Assembly: GCF_030388325.1 (NCBI RefSeq)
Contig: NZ_CP103794.1
Coordinates: forward strand, 2,170,001 to 2,234,000
Length of the DNA stretch: 64,000 nucleotides
Source of the DNA: Flavobacterium johnsoniae
Lineage (GTDB): Bacteria > Bacteroidota > Bacteroidia > Flavobacteriales > Flavobacteriaceae
Direction of reading: 5' to 3'
The first letter of the stretch is position 1. Each line of letters starts with the position of its first letter. Below are positions 7,957 through 16,130 of this stretch, piece after piece. The notes below the pieces were generated by a model. The model was given only the letters and a program-made list of their open reading frames with translations, did no database searches and was not told the DNA's origin. The position numbers and the translations under genes are program-made.

Positions 7957-8853
7957 TTAATTTTGATTGATAAGATTTTCAATAGCAATTTTCGAAATTT
8001 CAGGATTTGCTCCAGCCGATCCAGCGACTAAAGCACCAGTTGCGCAGGCAAAGTTTAAAGCATCTTGCGGCTCTTTATCCGTTAAAAGGAATGTTACTAA
8101 AGCACCTAAAAAAGAATCTCCGGCGCCAACTGTATCATCAACTTTTACAGTGTAACCTTTATTTTCATAAAGACGTTTGTCCCAAAGTAGTACAGCACCA
8201 TCTTTTCCTCTTGTCACACAAATTGCAGTTGCATTGGTTAGCGAACAGATGAAGTTTATATTTTCTTCTAAAGTTGTATAAGGAGAATCTAAAGCAGCAC
8301 TAATTTCAGCCAATTCTTCATCATTAAATTTGATGAAATTGGCAAACTGCATTAATTCAAGTAAAAGTTCATAATCGTAATGCGGTTTTCTTAAATTAAC
8401 ATCAAAAACCTTGTAAGTATGTGTATTCAATAATTCTTCTAAAGCCTGTCTAGAAACCTCATCTCGACAAACTAAGCTTCCGTAAATTAAAACATCAGAA
8501 TTAACAACTAAATCTCTTGCTTCCTCATTTAGAACAATTTTGTCCCAAGCAGATGGATAAAGAATTTCATAAGCAGCAGATTTGCTTTCGTCTAAAGTTA
8601 CATTCACTAATCCAGTAGGAAAATCATCAGATTTAAGAATAGTGTCTGTTTGCAAACCTAATTTTTTGATTTCATTAATAATTGCGTCGCCATTTTCGTC
8701 GTTGCCAACACAACTTATCATATTGGTTTCTGCTCCTAGAGCTTTCATTCGAAGCGCCACGTTTAATGGAGCTCCGCCAATTCTTTTTTCGTCGCCAAAA
8801 ATGTCATACAATACCTCGCCAAAAGCGACAGCTTTAAGTTGTTTGTTACTCAT
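7957..8853 (-). CDS. PfkB-family sugar kinase, probable fructokinase
   Basis: A 298-residue ribokinase-fold kinase. The N-terminal GEVLYDIF...RIGGAPLNVA signature (residues 12-33) and the C-terminal anion-hole motif DDTVGAGDSFLGAL with catalytic D246 are intact. The GEVLxDxF-GGAPxNVA combination is typical of fructokinases, which phosphorylate fructose to fructose-6-phosphate. It precedes the sucrose-phosphate synthase and GH32-like genes on the same strand, so it could recycle fructose released from sucrose. The ATG start at 8853 leaves no further extension. Other PfkB sugars cannot be excluded. Confidence 0.85.
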   Translation of the reverse strand: MSNKQLKAVAFGEVLYDIFGDEKRIGGAPLNVALRMKALGAETNMISCVGNDENGDAIINEIKKLGLQTDTILKSDDFPTGLVNVTLDESKSAAYEILYPSAWDKIVLNEEARDLVVNSDVLIYGSLVCRDEVSRQALEELLNTHTYKVFDVNLRKPHYDYELLLELMQFANFIKFNDEELAEISAALDSPYTTLEENINFICSLTNATAICVTRGKDGAVLLWDKRLYENKGYTVKVDDTVGAGDSFLGALVTFLLTDKEPQDALNFACATGALVAGSAGANPEISKIAIENLINQN

Positions 8854-8992
8854 TTAGTTTTCTTTTAATTTAATATTTGGGGCTTATAAAATCATTCTTA
8901 ATTCGATAAAAATAAAAAACATTAGCGGTATGTGCAACCAAAAGGCAAGAAAGACAAAGTTTTATTAACTTTAAAATATCCGAAATTTCAGT

Positions 8993-9000
8993 ATATATTT
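8993..9000 (+). promoter_or_regulatory. TAnnTTTG promoter element
   Basis: TATATTTG matches the Bacteroidota -7 consensus and lies 41 bases before the ATG at 9042. A -33 TTG at the usual distance is degenerate (TTT). Confidence 0.5.
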
Positions 9001-9041
9001 GCTTAGAAGTGCTTTTTTTAAAATGAAATATCTTAGAAAAA

Positions 9042-9422
9042 ATGATAAAATGGATTAAAATTTTTGCAAGCTGTTTTGTCCTCTTCATTTTGATTTATGA
9101 AGCGAATTTTTATATCAATTTTAGAACGAATAGTTATTTAGCGGTTTATGGCGGACCTTTAAACCATTATAAAGAGGATTTTCTTTTATTATTGAATGAT
9201 AAAAAAACAGGCGATAAACTCAATGTAAATATCCCGACTCCGTTTTCTAAAGGTGTAAATCTTTCTTTAGGAAAAAACACAGTCAAACTTATTAGTACAG
9301 ATTCTAAAATTAGTTTTGAAAAAGAGATTTATTTCTATGGAATTTTCTCTTTTAATATAATTGAAGTTAGCTCTGATGAGATTTTTTTTAGAAGGTATTT
9401 TTCTGTTCCAGTTTTAGAATAA
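9042..9422 (+). CDS. small membrane-anchored hypothetical protein
   Basis: This 126-residue protein begins with one hydrophobic segment (IKIFASCFVLFILIYEA, residues 5-21) that could be an uncleaved anchor or a signal peptide. The remainder is beta-rich (YLAVYGGPLNHYKEDFLLLL, NVNIPTPFSKGVNLSLGKN) and is presumably periplasmic. I recognise no family. It is preceded by an exact TAnnTTTG element, and a minus-strand frame overlapping it is a shadow. The function is unknown. Confidence 0.6.
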   Translation: MIKWIKIFASCFVLFILIYEANFYINFRTNSYLAVYGGPLNHYKEDFLLLLNDKKTGDKLNVNIPTPFSKGVNLSLGKNTVKLISTDSKISFEKEIYFYGIFSFNIIEVSSDEIFFRRYFSVPVLE

Positions 9423-9538
9423 TTTAATTAAAGAAGGTTACAAAGTACTTATTTAAATTTCACTACAAATTTTTTCTAACTCATTACAAAATGTAATTTT
9501 CTGTTTTCATTTTGTAAATTAAATAAAATTCAATGTTC

Positions 9539-9546
9539 TAAATTTG
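9539..9546 (+). promoter_or_regulatory. TAnnTTTG promoter element
   Basis: TAAATTTG matches the consensus, 23 bases before the ATG at 9570. A TTG at 9512-9514 lies 24 bases upstream, slightly beyond the usual spacing. Confidence 0.45.
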
Positions 9547-9569
9547 GTCAAAATGTAAAAATTACGACC

Positions 9570-10295
9570 ATGGAAATCAATTTAATTTCAGAATCATTTT
9601 GGGGAAATAAAAAGAAAGTTTCTTTTTGGGAAAGGATATTTCGACGAAATAAATCTATTGATAAAGCGCTTACTACGCCAGAAATAATTGGTAAAAATTG
9701 TCAAGGTTTAGTACTGAAAAATGAAAATGTAAAATCGTTTCTTTTTTCTACAGATATGGCTCTGATAGAAAACAATGATGCCGATGCAATTCTAGCAGTT
9801 TATCCTTTTCCTCCTTCACCAAAAATTATCAAAACGTTGATTGATTTTGCAGGAAAACCAATTGTTTGCGGTGTCGGCGGCGGAAAAACAAAAGGTAAAA
9901 AATCGTTAGAAATGGCAATTTATGCTGAAGAAGTGGGCGCGGCAGGAATTATTGTAAATATTCCGTTTGAAAATAAAGACATTAAAAAAATAAGAGAGAA
10001 AGTTTCTTTACCAATTGTAGCAACCGTTACTTCGTCTGATTATAATTTTCTAAAAGGAAAAATTGACGATGGAGTTACTATTTTTCATGTTTCTGGCGGA
10101 GCAAATACCAGTAAAATTGTAAAAGACATTTCGGATAAATTTCCAGATTTTCCTGTAATGGCAACAGGCGGAAAAAGTTTAGACAGTATTAAAGAATCTA
10201 TAAATTCTGGTTCTAGAGCAATTGTGCTTTCGCCGCCGTCCAACAAAGATTTATTTAAAACGGTAATGGACAAGTACAGAAGTACTTTTGGTTGA
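9570..10295 (+). CDS. TIM-barrel protein of unknown function
   Basis: A 241-residue cytoplasmic protein with repeated beta-alpha units. Strand-loop elements are VCGVGGGKTKGKKS (about 105-118), AAGIIVNIPF, LPIVATVTS, VTIFHVSGGANTSK and FPVMATGGKSLDS. The SGG and ATGGKS glycine loops resemble the phosphate-binding ends of TIM barrels such as those of tryptophan or KDPG enzymes. No catalytic set of a known enzyme can be assigned, so substrate and reaction are unknown. An odd feature is the basic N-terminus (WGNKKKVSFWERIFRRNK, residues 11-28) before the barrel. It is a single gene with its own promoter, followed by a palindromic repeat. Confidence 0.6.
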   Translation: MEINLISESFWGNKKKVSFWERIFRRNKSIDKALTTPEIIGKNCQGLVLKNENVKSFLFSTDMALIENNDADAILAVYPFPPSPKIIKTLIDFAGKPIVCGVGGGKTKGKKSLEMAIYAEEVGAAGIIVNIPFENKDIKKIREKVSLPIVATVTSSDYNFLKGKIDDGVTIFHVSGGANTSKIVKDISDKFPDFPVMATGGKSLDSIKESINSGSRAIVLSPPSNKDLFKTVMDKYRSTFG

Positions 10296-10320
10296 TTTTT
10301 TAATAAAAAATCAAATTCTA

Positions 10321-10389
10321 TAAGCTAGCGCGAGCGTCTCGCTCGCGAACGTAAAGCATATGCACGAGCGAGACGCTCGCGCTAGCTTA
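10321..10389. repeat. REP-like double palindrome
   Basis: Perfect 25-base arms (10321-10345 and 10365-10389) surround a 19-base centre. Each arm is itself a hairpin (GCGAGCG-TCT-CGCTCGC), the layout of paired REP sequences. It is much more GC-rich than the surrounding DNA. It lies between the convergent stops at 10295 and 10404 and may also end transcription. Confidence 0.8.
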
Positions 10390-10403
10390 AAATTTTGTCA
10401 AAA

Positions 10404-10850
10404 TCAAATCCCGCCATAACGAAGCGTTGATCCTAAAACCAACATTGCAACACCAATAGAAGTAACCGAAATAATTATAAGAGCTATTCTGTTAATATTC
10501 TTTTCATTTAAATTCGGAATCACATAAAACTGTGCACAAATTGCGCAGAAGAAAGTACAGAAAAGCAAAATCAATTTTATTGAAATCACTTTTTCAAATC
10601 CGTTTTTAAAGGCAAACCAAGTATCAATGGTAATGCCAAAATCGTATGCCATCCAAATTCCTGTAATGATTAATAAAGCTAGAGAAGACATGCCGAGAAC
10701 TTCAAATTTCTTTTCAAAACTTAAAATGATATGCGGATCTTTTTTCTTTAAAGCTGTTGGTAAATAACAAATGGCAAGCAGTAAATGTCCGCCAACCCAA
10801 ATCGTGGCGGCCAAAAGATGAATTATTAATACAAAATGATGTAAGGTCAT
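10404..10850 (-). CDS. CopD-like membrane protein
   Basis: A 148-residue protein with four hydrophobic segments (starting HHFVLIIHLLAATIWVGGHLLL, shortened). The HxxxxxxWVGGH pattern of the first helix and the early FVLIIHLLAA match the CopD/YcnJ-like domain family, members of which are linked to copper import or to haem-bearing membrane proteins. The histidines H8, H12 and H22 could bind metal or haem. It begins 18 bases after nrdG, so it is likely the last gene of the anaerobic operon, though its part there is unclear. Confidence 0.7.
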   Translation of the reverse strand: MTLHHFVLIIHLLAATIWVGGHLLLAICYLPTALKKKDPHIILSFEKKFEVLGMSSLALLIITGIWMAYDFGITIDTWFAFKNGFEKVISIKLILLFCTFFCAICAQFYVIPNLNEKNINRIALIIISVTSIGVAMLVLGSTLRYGGI

Positions 10851-10868
10851 AATGAATTCATTTTAAGT

Positions 10869-11600
10869 TTATTGCTCTCTAAAAATAACTTTTATTTTTG
10901 AAGTTGAGAAGTCTTTAAGTTGTATTTCTTTATTCGAACTATCTAGTTTTGAAAGCGTTGGAACATTATTCATAAAATGCTGAACATAATAATTTCCTTC
11001 AAAATTTTGTATTTCTAAATACTCAATCATCTTCGAAAAGTCATCTTCTGAAATTAAAGAAGAATGAAAAGTAGTACGCACTTCAAACGGAATATCTGAT
11101 TGAATTAAAAGTTTTAGACTTTCTTCAAATTCAGAAAATAAGCCTGATTGCGTTAGTTTTTTAAAGGTATGAGGAAGACTTTTATAATCTAACGCGACAT
11201 AATCAATTAATCGATTACGAATCAGGCTGTTCAATATTTTCGGGTTTGAGCCGTTTGTGTCAATTTTGACTGCAAATCCCATTGCTTTGATTTCTTTTAT
11301 AAAATCAATTATTTTATGATGTAAAGTACATTCGCCGCCGCTTAAAACCACTCCGTCTAATAATCCTTTTCGGGTTTTTAGAAAATTCAAAATAGTTTCA
11401 AAATCTATTTTTCCTTTTCCTAAAACAATCTCTGGATTGTAGCAGTATAAACACCGCATATTACAGCCCGCAAACCACACTATGCAGGCCGTTTTATGCG
11501 GATAATCTAATAAAGTAAAAGGCGTGAGGCTAAATATTCCTTTAATAGATAATGGTTTCTTCGAAATGCTTGCGTTGTTGGTGTTCACCTTTTTTTCCAA
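10869..11600 (-). CDS. nrdG: anaerobic ribonucleotide reductase-activating protein (radical SAM)
   Basis: A radical SAM enzyme with the CxxxCxxC cluster motif (GCNMRCLYCYN, C46, C50, C53) and the SGGECTLHH glycine-rich SAM site. NrdG-type activases take a hydrogen atom from a glycine near the end of NrdD. About 243 residues is longer than the roughly 155-residue E. coli NrdG and nearer to the archaeal/Bacteroidota NrdG-like class. The start is uncertain: the first in-frame start is TTG at 11600, and GTG at 11588 is also possible. Either way it overlaps the upstream 55-codon gene, by 59 bases with the TTG. This tight overlap implies translational coupling. Confidence 0.85.
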   Translation of the reverse strand: MEKKVNTNNASISKKPLSIKGIFSLTPFTLLDYPHKTACIVWFAGCNMRCLYCYNPEIVLGKGKIDFETILNFLKTRKGLLDGVVLSGGECTLHHKIIDFIKEIKAMGFAVKIDTNGSNPKILNSLIRNRLIDYVALDYKSLPHTFKKLTQSGLFSEFEESLKLLIQSDIPFEVRTTFHSSLISEDDFSKMIEYLEIQNFEGNYYVQHFMNNVPTLSKLDSSNKEIQLKDFSTSKIKVIFREQ

Positions 11601-11709
11601 TATTAAAACTTTCTACAGGTCTGTGATATCCCATTACGCGGGTATAAACCAAACATTTGCTTCTTTCGTTTTTGTTTTCTGCTAAAACTTTATGCGTTTT
11701 TGTTTTCAT
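11542..11709 (-). CDS. nrdD: stand-alone glycyl-radical tail of anaerobic ribonucleotide reductase
   Basis: A 55-residue protein starting at ATG 11709. Residues 21-48 (VYTRVMGYHRPVESFNIGKK then GEHQQRK) align by eye with the end of E. coli NrdD, where RVCGYLG...RPFNAGKQEEVKRR holds the glycyl radical. The radical glycine here would be G38 in FNIGKK. The 708-residue gene just upstream stops right after its zinc site and lacks this segment, so the two together make a complete enzyme. The start lies 20 bases inside the large gene, in the +1 frame. The large gene's stop codon GCATAA is read as CAT-AAA here. I infer a split enzyme; a +1 frameshift making one chain is an alternative. Confidence 0.8.
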   Translation of the reverse strand: MKTKTHKVLAENKNERSKCLVYTRVMGYHRPVESFNIGKKGEHQQRKHFEETIIY

Positions 11710-13816
11710 AAGCCAAGTGTTTCTGATTGTTTTTTTGAAGTAAAATTTCGTCACATTTTGGGCAATATTCATGTTCTCCGTTCAGATAACCATGAATTGG
11801 GCAAATGCTAAAAATTGGTGTTACGGTTATGTAAGGCAGTTTGAAGTTGGTTAAAACTTTCTTTACGAAGTTTTTACAAGCTTCTGGACTGCTTATTTTT
11901 TCTCTCATATAAAGATGCAAAACTGTACCGCCAGTATATTTGCATTGCAATTCGTCTTGAAGCAATAAAGCCTCAAAAGGGTCGTCTGTAAAATCTACCG
12001 GAATTTGTGAACTATTAGTATAATAAATATTCTCATTTTGTCCTGCTTGCAAAATCTCAGGAAAACGCTTTTTATCTTCTTTTGCAAAACGATACGTTGT
12101 TCCCTCGGCGGGAGTCGCTTCGAGATTGTATAAATTTCCAGTTTCTTCTTGAAACTCTTTCATTCTTAATCGAATATGATCTAGAATTTCTGTTGCAAAA
12201 TGAATTCCCGAATTGCACGTAATATTTTCTTTTCCTTCAGAAAAATTAATTACCATTTCGTTCATTCCGTTTACGCCAATTGTCGAAAAATGATTTCTAA
12301 AATGTTCTAAATAACGTTTGGTGTAAGGATACAATCCGCGGTCGTACATTTGCTGAATAAAGACTCTTTTCTTCTCCAAAGTCGATTTGGCGATTTTCAA
12401 TAATTCATCCAAATGAGCAAACAAATTGATGATATTTCCTCTGTGCAGAAAACCCAAACGCGCCATATTAATCGTAACAACGCCGATGCTTCCCGTCATT
12501 TCTGCGCTTCCAAAAAGTCCGTTTCCTCGTTTTAATAATTCTCTTAAATCGAGCTGTAATCGGCAACACATACTTCGAACGGCATTGGGTTTGTATGCTT
12601 CTGGATTTTCGATTCGATTTCCTTTTTCATCCAAAATATATTGGCTTCCAATAAAATTCTGAAAATATGACGAACCGATTTTGGCTGTATTTTCAAATAA
12701 CAAATCGACGTTTTCTCCATTCCAGTCAAAATCTTCTGTAATATTCACTGTCGGAATCGGAAAAGTAAACGGCTGACCATTTGCGTCACCTTCGGTCATA
12801 ATTGTGTAATACGCTTTATTGATGAGGTTCATTTCTTGCTGAAAATCAGCATATTTTAAATCGACTAGTTTTTCAACGCCTCTTTTTTTAGCTTCTTCAA
12901 TCAGATTTTTATCTTTTATTTTGAAGAATAAATGTTCGTTATTTTGTGTCGGAATCTGTTCTTTCAAATCTTCTGGAACATTCCAATCTAAAGTAATATT
13001 TGTAAAAGGCGATTGTCCCCAACGAGCTGGAACATTCAAATTATAAACAAAACTTCTAATTGCTTTTAAAACTTCTTGATAAGAAAGCTGATCTTTAAAA
13101 ACATACGGCGCTAAATAGGTGTCAAAAGAACTGAAAGCTTGAGCGCCAGCCCATTCGCTTTGCAAAATTCCCAAGAAATTAGCCATTTGCCCTAATGCTT
13201 CTCTAAAATGAGAAGGAGGTCTGCTCTCGACACGTCCTCGAACGCCATTAAAACCTTCATTTAATAGCACTCGCAGACTCCAACCAGCGCAGTATCCGGT
13301 AAGACAATCCAAATCATGAATGTGTATGTCGCCATTCCTATGAGCAGAACCTTCTTCTTTATTATATATTTTATCCAGCCAATAATTGGCGATCACCTTT
13401 CCTGCGGTATTGCTGACTAATCCCGCATTAGAATATGAAATATTCGCATTCGCATTGATTCGCCAATCAGACTGGTTTATGTATTCTTCTACAGTTTGCG
13501 TGCTGTCTATGTACGTTGTATCATCGTTTAAACCATTAATGTGTTCGCGCTGTAATTTTCGAGTATGACGGTAAATAATAAACGAACGCATGGTTTGGAA
13601 ATAGCCGTTTTCAAAAAGAACTCTTTCAATAATATCCTGAATTTCTTCAACAGGCCATGAATATTTGACTTCCAAACCAGAAAGCACAATTTTGTAGATC
13701 TTTTTGTCGAAAGGTTTATTGACACTTTGAAAAGCTTTTTGAATTGCATCTTGAATTTTATAAGCTTCAAAAGGCTTATAATCTCCATTGCGTTTTATTA
13801 CATATTTTTCCATCAT
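11690..13816 (-). CDS. nrdD: anaerobic ribonucleoside-triphosphate reductase, large part
   Basis: A 708-residue class III ribonucleotide reductase, which makes deoxynucleotides without oxygen. An ATP-cone regulatory domain occupies residues 1 to about 95 (YVIKRNGDYKPFEAYKIQDA). The ten-stranded barrel follows (DIHIHDLDCLTGYCAGWSL, GVNGMNEMVINFSEGKENITC). The C-terminus has a zinc-type motif (CPIHGYLNGEHEYCPKC) and then only about 20 more residues, so the glycyl-radical segment is missing. That segment is encoded by the overlapping small gene. The start is ATG at 13816, eight bases after ric. Confidence 0.9.
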   Translation of the reverse strand: MMEKYVIKRNGDYKPFEAYKIQDAIQKAFQSVNKPFDKKIYKIVLSGLEVKYSWPVEEIQDIIERVLFENGYFQTMRSFIIYRHTRKLQREHINGLNDDTTYIDSTQTVEEYINQSDWRINANANISYSNAGLVSNTAGKVIANYWLDKIYNKEEGSAHRNGDIHIHDLDCLTGYCAGWSLRVLLNEGFNGVRGRVESRPPSHFREALGQMANFLGILQSEWAGAQAFSSFDTYLAPYVFKDQLSYQEVLKAIRSFVYNLNVPARWGQSPFTNITLDWNVPEDLKEQIPTQNNEHLFFKIKDKNLIEEAKKRGVEKLVDLKYADFQQEMNLINKAYYTIMTEGDANGQPFTFPIPTVNITEDFDWNGENVDLLFENTAKIGSSYFQNFIGSQYILDEKGNRIENPEAYKPNAVRSMCCRLQLDLRELLKRGNGLFGSAEMTGSIGVVTINMARLGFLHRGNIINLFAHLDELLKIAKSTLEKKRVFIQQMYDRGLYPYTKRYLEHFRNHFSTIGVNGMNEMVINFSEGKENITCNSGIHFATEILDHIRLRMKEFQEETGNLYNLEATPAEGTTYRFAKEDKKRFPEILQAGQNENIYYTNSSQIPVDFTDDPFEALLLQDELQCKYTGGTVLHLYMREKISSPEACKNFVKKVLTNFKLPYITVTPIFSICPIHGYLNGEHEYCPKCDEILLQKNNQKHLAYENKNA

Positions 13817-13824
13817 AAATATAT

Positions 13825-14556
13825 TTACAGTACTTTTTCGAAAGTTTTTTCCAGTTCAATTACTTTTGGAAACAAGATATTATTCTCTAAATGAATGTGT
13901 TTTCGTAAATCTTTTTCAAATTCTTCCAGCATTGCAAAAGCAACTTTATAGGTATTGCAAGATTCTGTTGGCGGCGTGTAATTATTTGTCAGTGCCGCAA
14001 TTCTTCTAAAGCGTTCACTTTCTACTTCATGATCTTGTTTCAATGTTGCAATCGGATTTTCAATACTTAAAAAAGGCGGTATATCTAAATCAGTTCCTTT
14101 GCTTTGTGCATTTTTCATTTTTATAATGAAAGGAAAAACAACTGTTTCTTCTCGATTTAAATGTGCTTTTAAATCCAAAAATGATTTTGAGAAAATTGTA
14201 TGTATTTCATGTAATTCAGGATGAATAGCACCGTGAACACCAGCTAATTTGGTTAAATATTGAAGGATTATAGGCGCTTTTTCATTAATATATCTATGAT
14301 GTGTTTTAGTGAGGTAATCTGCAATTACATCAACAGGCCAGGTTTTATAATCGAAAGATTGATTGGCGGTACTTCGTTTTGCATCTCGAATATATTCTAT
14401 TAAAATAGCTTCTTCAATATCTCTTTTTTTGCAAACTTCTTCGATAGTTCTATATCCTTTACAGCAAAAATCAATATGGTATTTTGTAAAAACAGCGGCT
14501 GTTCTGAAATCATCTGCTACGATTTCGCCAATGGTACTTTTATTAGTTAGTTTCAT
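13825..14556 (-). CDS. ric: iron-sulfur cluster repair di-iron protein (RIC/ScdA/YtfE)
   Basis: A 243-residue protein with the two-part RIC layout. Residues 1 to about 60 are the DUF542 domain (FTKYHIDFCCKG, with the C31-C32 pair). Residues about 85-235 are a hemerythrin-like four-helix bundle with His and Glu ligands (HHRYINEKAP, HGAIHPELHEI, HLNREETVVFPF, DHEVESERFRRI, HIHLENNILFP). These proteins repair iron-sulfur clusters damaged by nitric oxide or oxidative stress. Its place between nadB and nrdD fits, because NadA, NrdG and the other products depend on labile clusters. It starts at ATG 14556, 30 bases after nadB. Confidence 0.92.
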   Translation of the reverse strand: MKLTNKSTIGEIVADDFRTAAVFTKYHIDFCCKGYRTIEEVCKKRDIEEAILIEYIRDAKRSTANQSFDYKTWPVDVIADYLTKTHHRYINEKAPIILQYLTKLAGVHGAIHPELHEIHTIFSKSFLDLKAHLNREETVVFPFIIKMKNAQSKGTDLDIPPFLSIENPIATLKQDHEVESERFRRIAALTNNYTPPTESCNTYKVAFAMLEEFEKDLRKHIHLENNILFPKVIELEKTFEKVL

Positions 14557-14586
14557 AATGGGAGTATGTATAGATTAATTTTTGGT

Positions 14587-16101
14587 TCAGCACATTTGTT
14601 TGTTTTCTGCCTCTTTGCATTGGTTTATTATAAGTAAAGAAGTCGCAATCATATTTGAAAATTCTATAAACGGAATTGTAATTTCGTGCGATTCCGTAAG
14701 TGAAACAGCATAATTATGAAGCTCTTTTATTTTTATAAAAAACAATTCGGCATCGCGTTCTTCGTTGGTATAAAATGAAGTAACCAATTTTTGCAATTCT
14801 TTTTTTAATATTTCAAAAGCCATATAATCATCAACTCGATGTGCTTTTGGAAATTTTGGAATTAATATTTTCGATGAAAAAATAAATTCGGCAATGGTTT
14901 TATCTACATTTTCTGAAGCTTGATGTGCAAAAACCAAAGCTTCTAAAAGTGAATTTGATGCCAAACGATTTTTTCCGTGAAGTCCAGTTCTAGCGCATTC
15001 GCCAACAGCATAAAGATTTTTAATAGAAGTTGTAGCATTTTCATCAACTTTAATTCCGCCACATTGATAATGAGCCGCAGGAACAACCGGAATTAAATCT
15101 TTTTCAGGTTTTATTCCTAATTCATTACAATGCGCCGCGATTACTGGAAAATGAGTATAAAATTCAGCTTTATTTAAATGTCTGCAATCTAAGTAAACAT
15201 GATTTTTTCCGCTCAATTTTAGTTCTTTATGAATGGCATTAGAAACCATATCTCGTGTAGCCAATTCACCTCGAATATCATATTTAAACAAAAATCTTTT
15301 TCCTTCGTCGTTTACAATATGAGCGCCAAAACCTCTTACGGCTTCAGAAATTAAAAACAACGGATTTTCTTTTCCAGTAAACAAAGCCGTTGGATGAAAC
15401 TGCATATATTGCATATCTACAATTTCGGCTCCCGCGCGCGCTGCCATTGCAATTCCGTCGCCAGTTGCAATTTTCGGATTGGTTGTATTTTCAAAAAGCT
15501 GACCGCAACCGCCAGTGCTTAAAACAACAGTTCGTGTTCTTATATATTTGATTCGATTGTGTTTCTTTTCATAAAAAAAAGCTCCAGTACAGATCGTTTT
15601 ATTCCGCTTCACTTCTGTATTCAAGTCAATCACCAGATGGTTTTCTAAAAGTTCAATGTTAGGCATGCTTTTGATGATTTTGAGCAATTTGCGCTCAATC
15701 TCTAATCCGGAGCTATCTTTATGATGTAATATTCTGTTTTGAGAATGTCCGCCTTCGAGTCCTAAATCCCATTGACCTTTTTCGTTTTTGTCAAAAGAAG
15801 TTCCAATTTCAATTAATTCCTGAAGTCTTTCTGGAGCTTGTTTAATAACCATATTAACAATTTCTTTGTCGCACAAACCGCCTCCAGAACGAAGCGTATC
15901 ATGAATATGTTTATTAAAACTGTCTTTTATAAGGTCGGTTACCACAGCAATTCCGCCTTGAGCCAGTTGTGTATTGGTATTTTTAGCAGTTTTTTTCGTC
16001 ATTATAACAATAGATAAATCTGGGCGTTTTTTTGCCGTTTTCATCGCAAAAAATAATCCCGAAATACCAGAACCGATGATCAATATATCTGTTTTAAGCA
16101 T
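14587..16101 (-). CDS. nadB: L-aspartate oxidase
   Basis: A 504-residue flavoprotein that oxidises aspartate to iminoaspartate, the first step of NAD synthesis. The FAD-binding GxGxxG (IIGSGISGLFFAM, residues 8-20) opens the protein. The NadB/SdhA-type motifs TQLAQGGIA, GGGLCDKE, LEGGHSQNRILHHKD and CGGIKVDE follow, and the C-terminal helical domain is present. The enzyme can use oxygen or fumarate as electron acceptor, so it also works without oxygen. It lies 29 bases after nadA and before ric. Confidence 0.95.
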   Translation of the reverse strand: MLKTDILIIGSGISGLFFAMKTAKKRPDLSIVIMTKKTAKNTNTQLAQGGIAVVTDLIKDSFNKHIHDTLRSGGGLCDKEIVNMVIKQAPERLQELIEIGTSFDKNEKGQWDLGLEGGHSQNRILHHKDSSGLEIERKLLKIIKSMPNIELLENHLVIDLNTEVKRNKTICTGAFFYEKKHNRIKYIRTRTVVLSTGGCGQLFENTTNPKIATGDGIAMAARAGAEIVDMQYMQFHPTALFTGKENPLFLISEAVRGFGAHIVNDEGKRFLFKYDIRGELATRDMVSNAIHKELKLSGKNHVYLDCRHLNKAEFYTHFPVIAAHCNELGIKPEKDLIPVVPAAHYQCGGIKVDENATTSIKNLYAVGECARTGLHGKNRLASNSLLEALVFAHQASENVDKTIAEFIFSSKILIPKFPKAHRVDDYMAFEILKKELQKLVTSFYTNEERDAELFFIKIKELHNYAVSLTESHEITIPFIEFSNMIATSLLIINQCKEAENKQMC

Positions 16102-16130
16102 GTTATTTTGATTTTAGCGTTATTGCATTT

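Noticed and set aside
8870..9088. A 72-codon minus-strand frame
   Set aside because: It covers the promoter and start of the plus-strand gene at 9042, and its composition is random-like.
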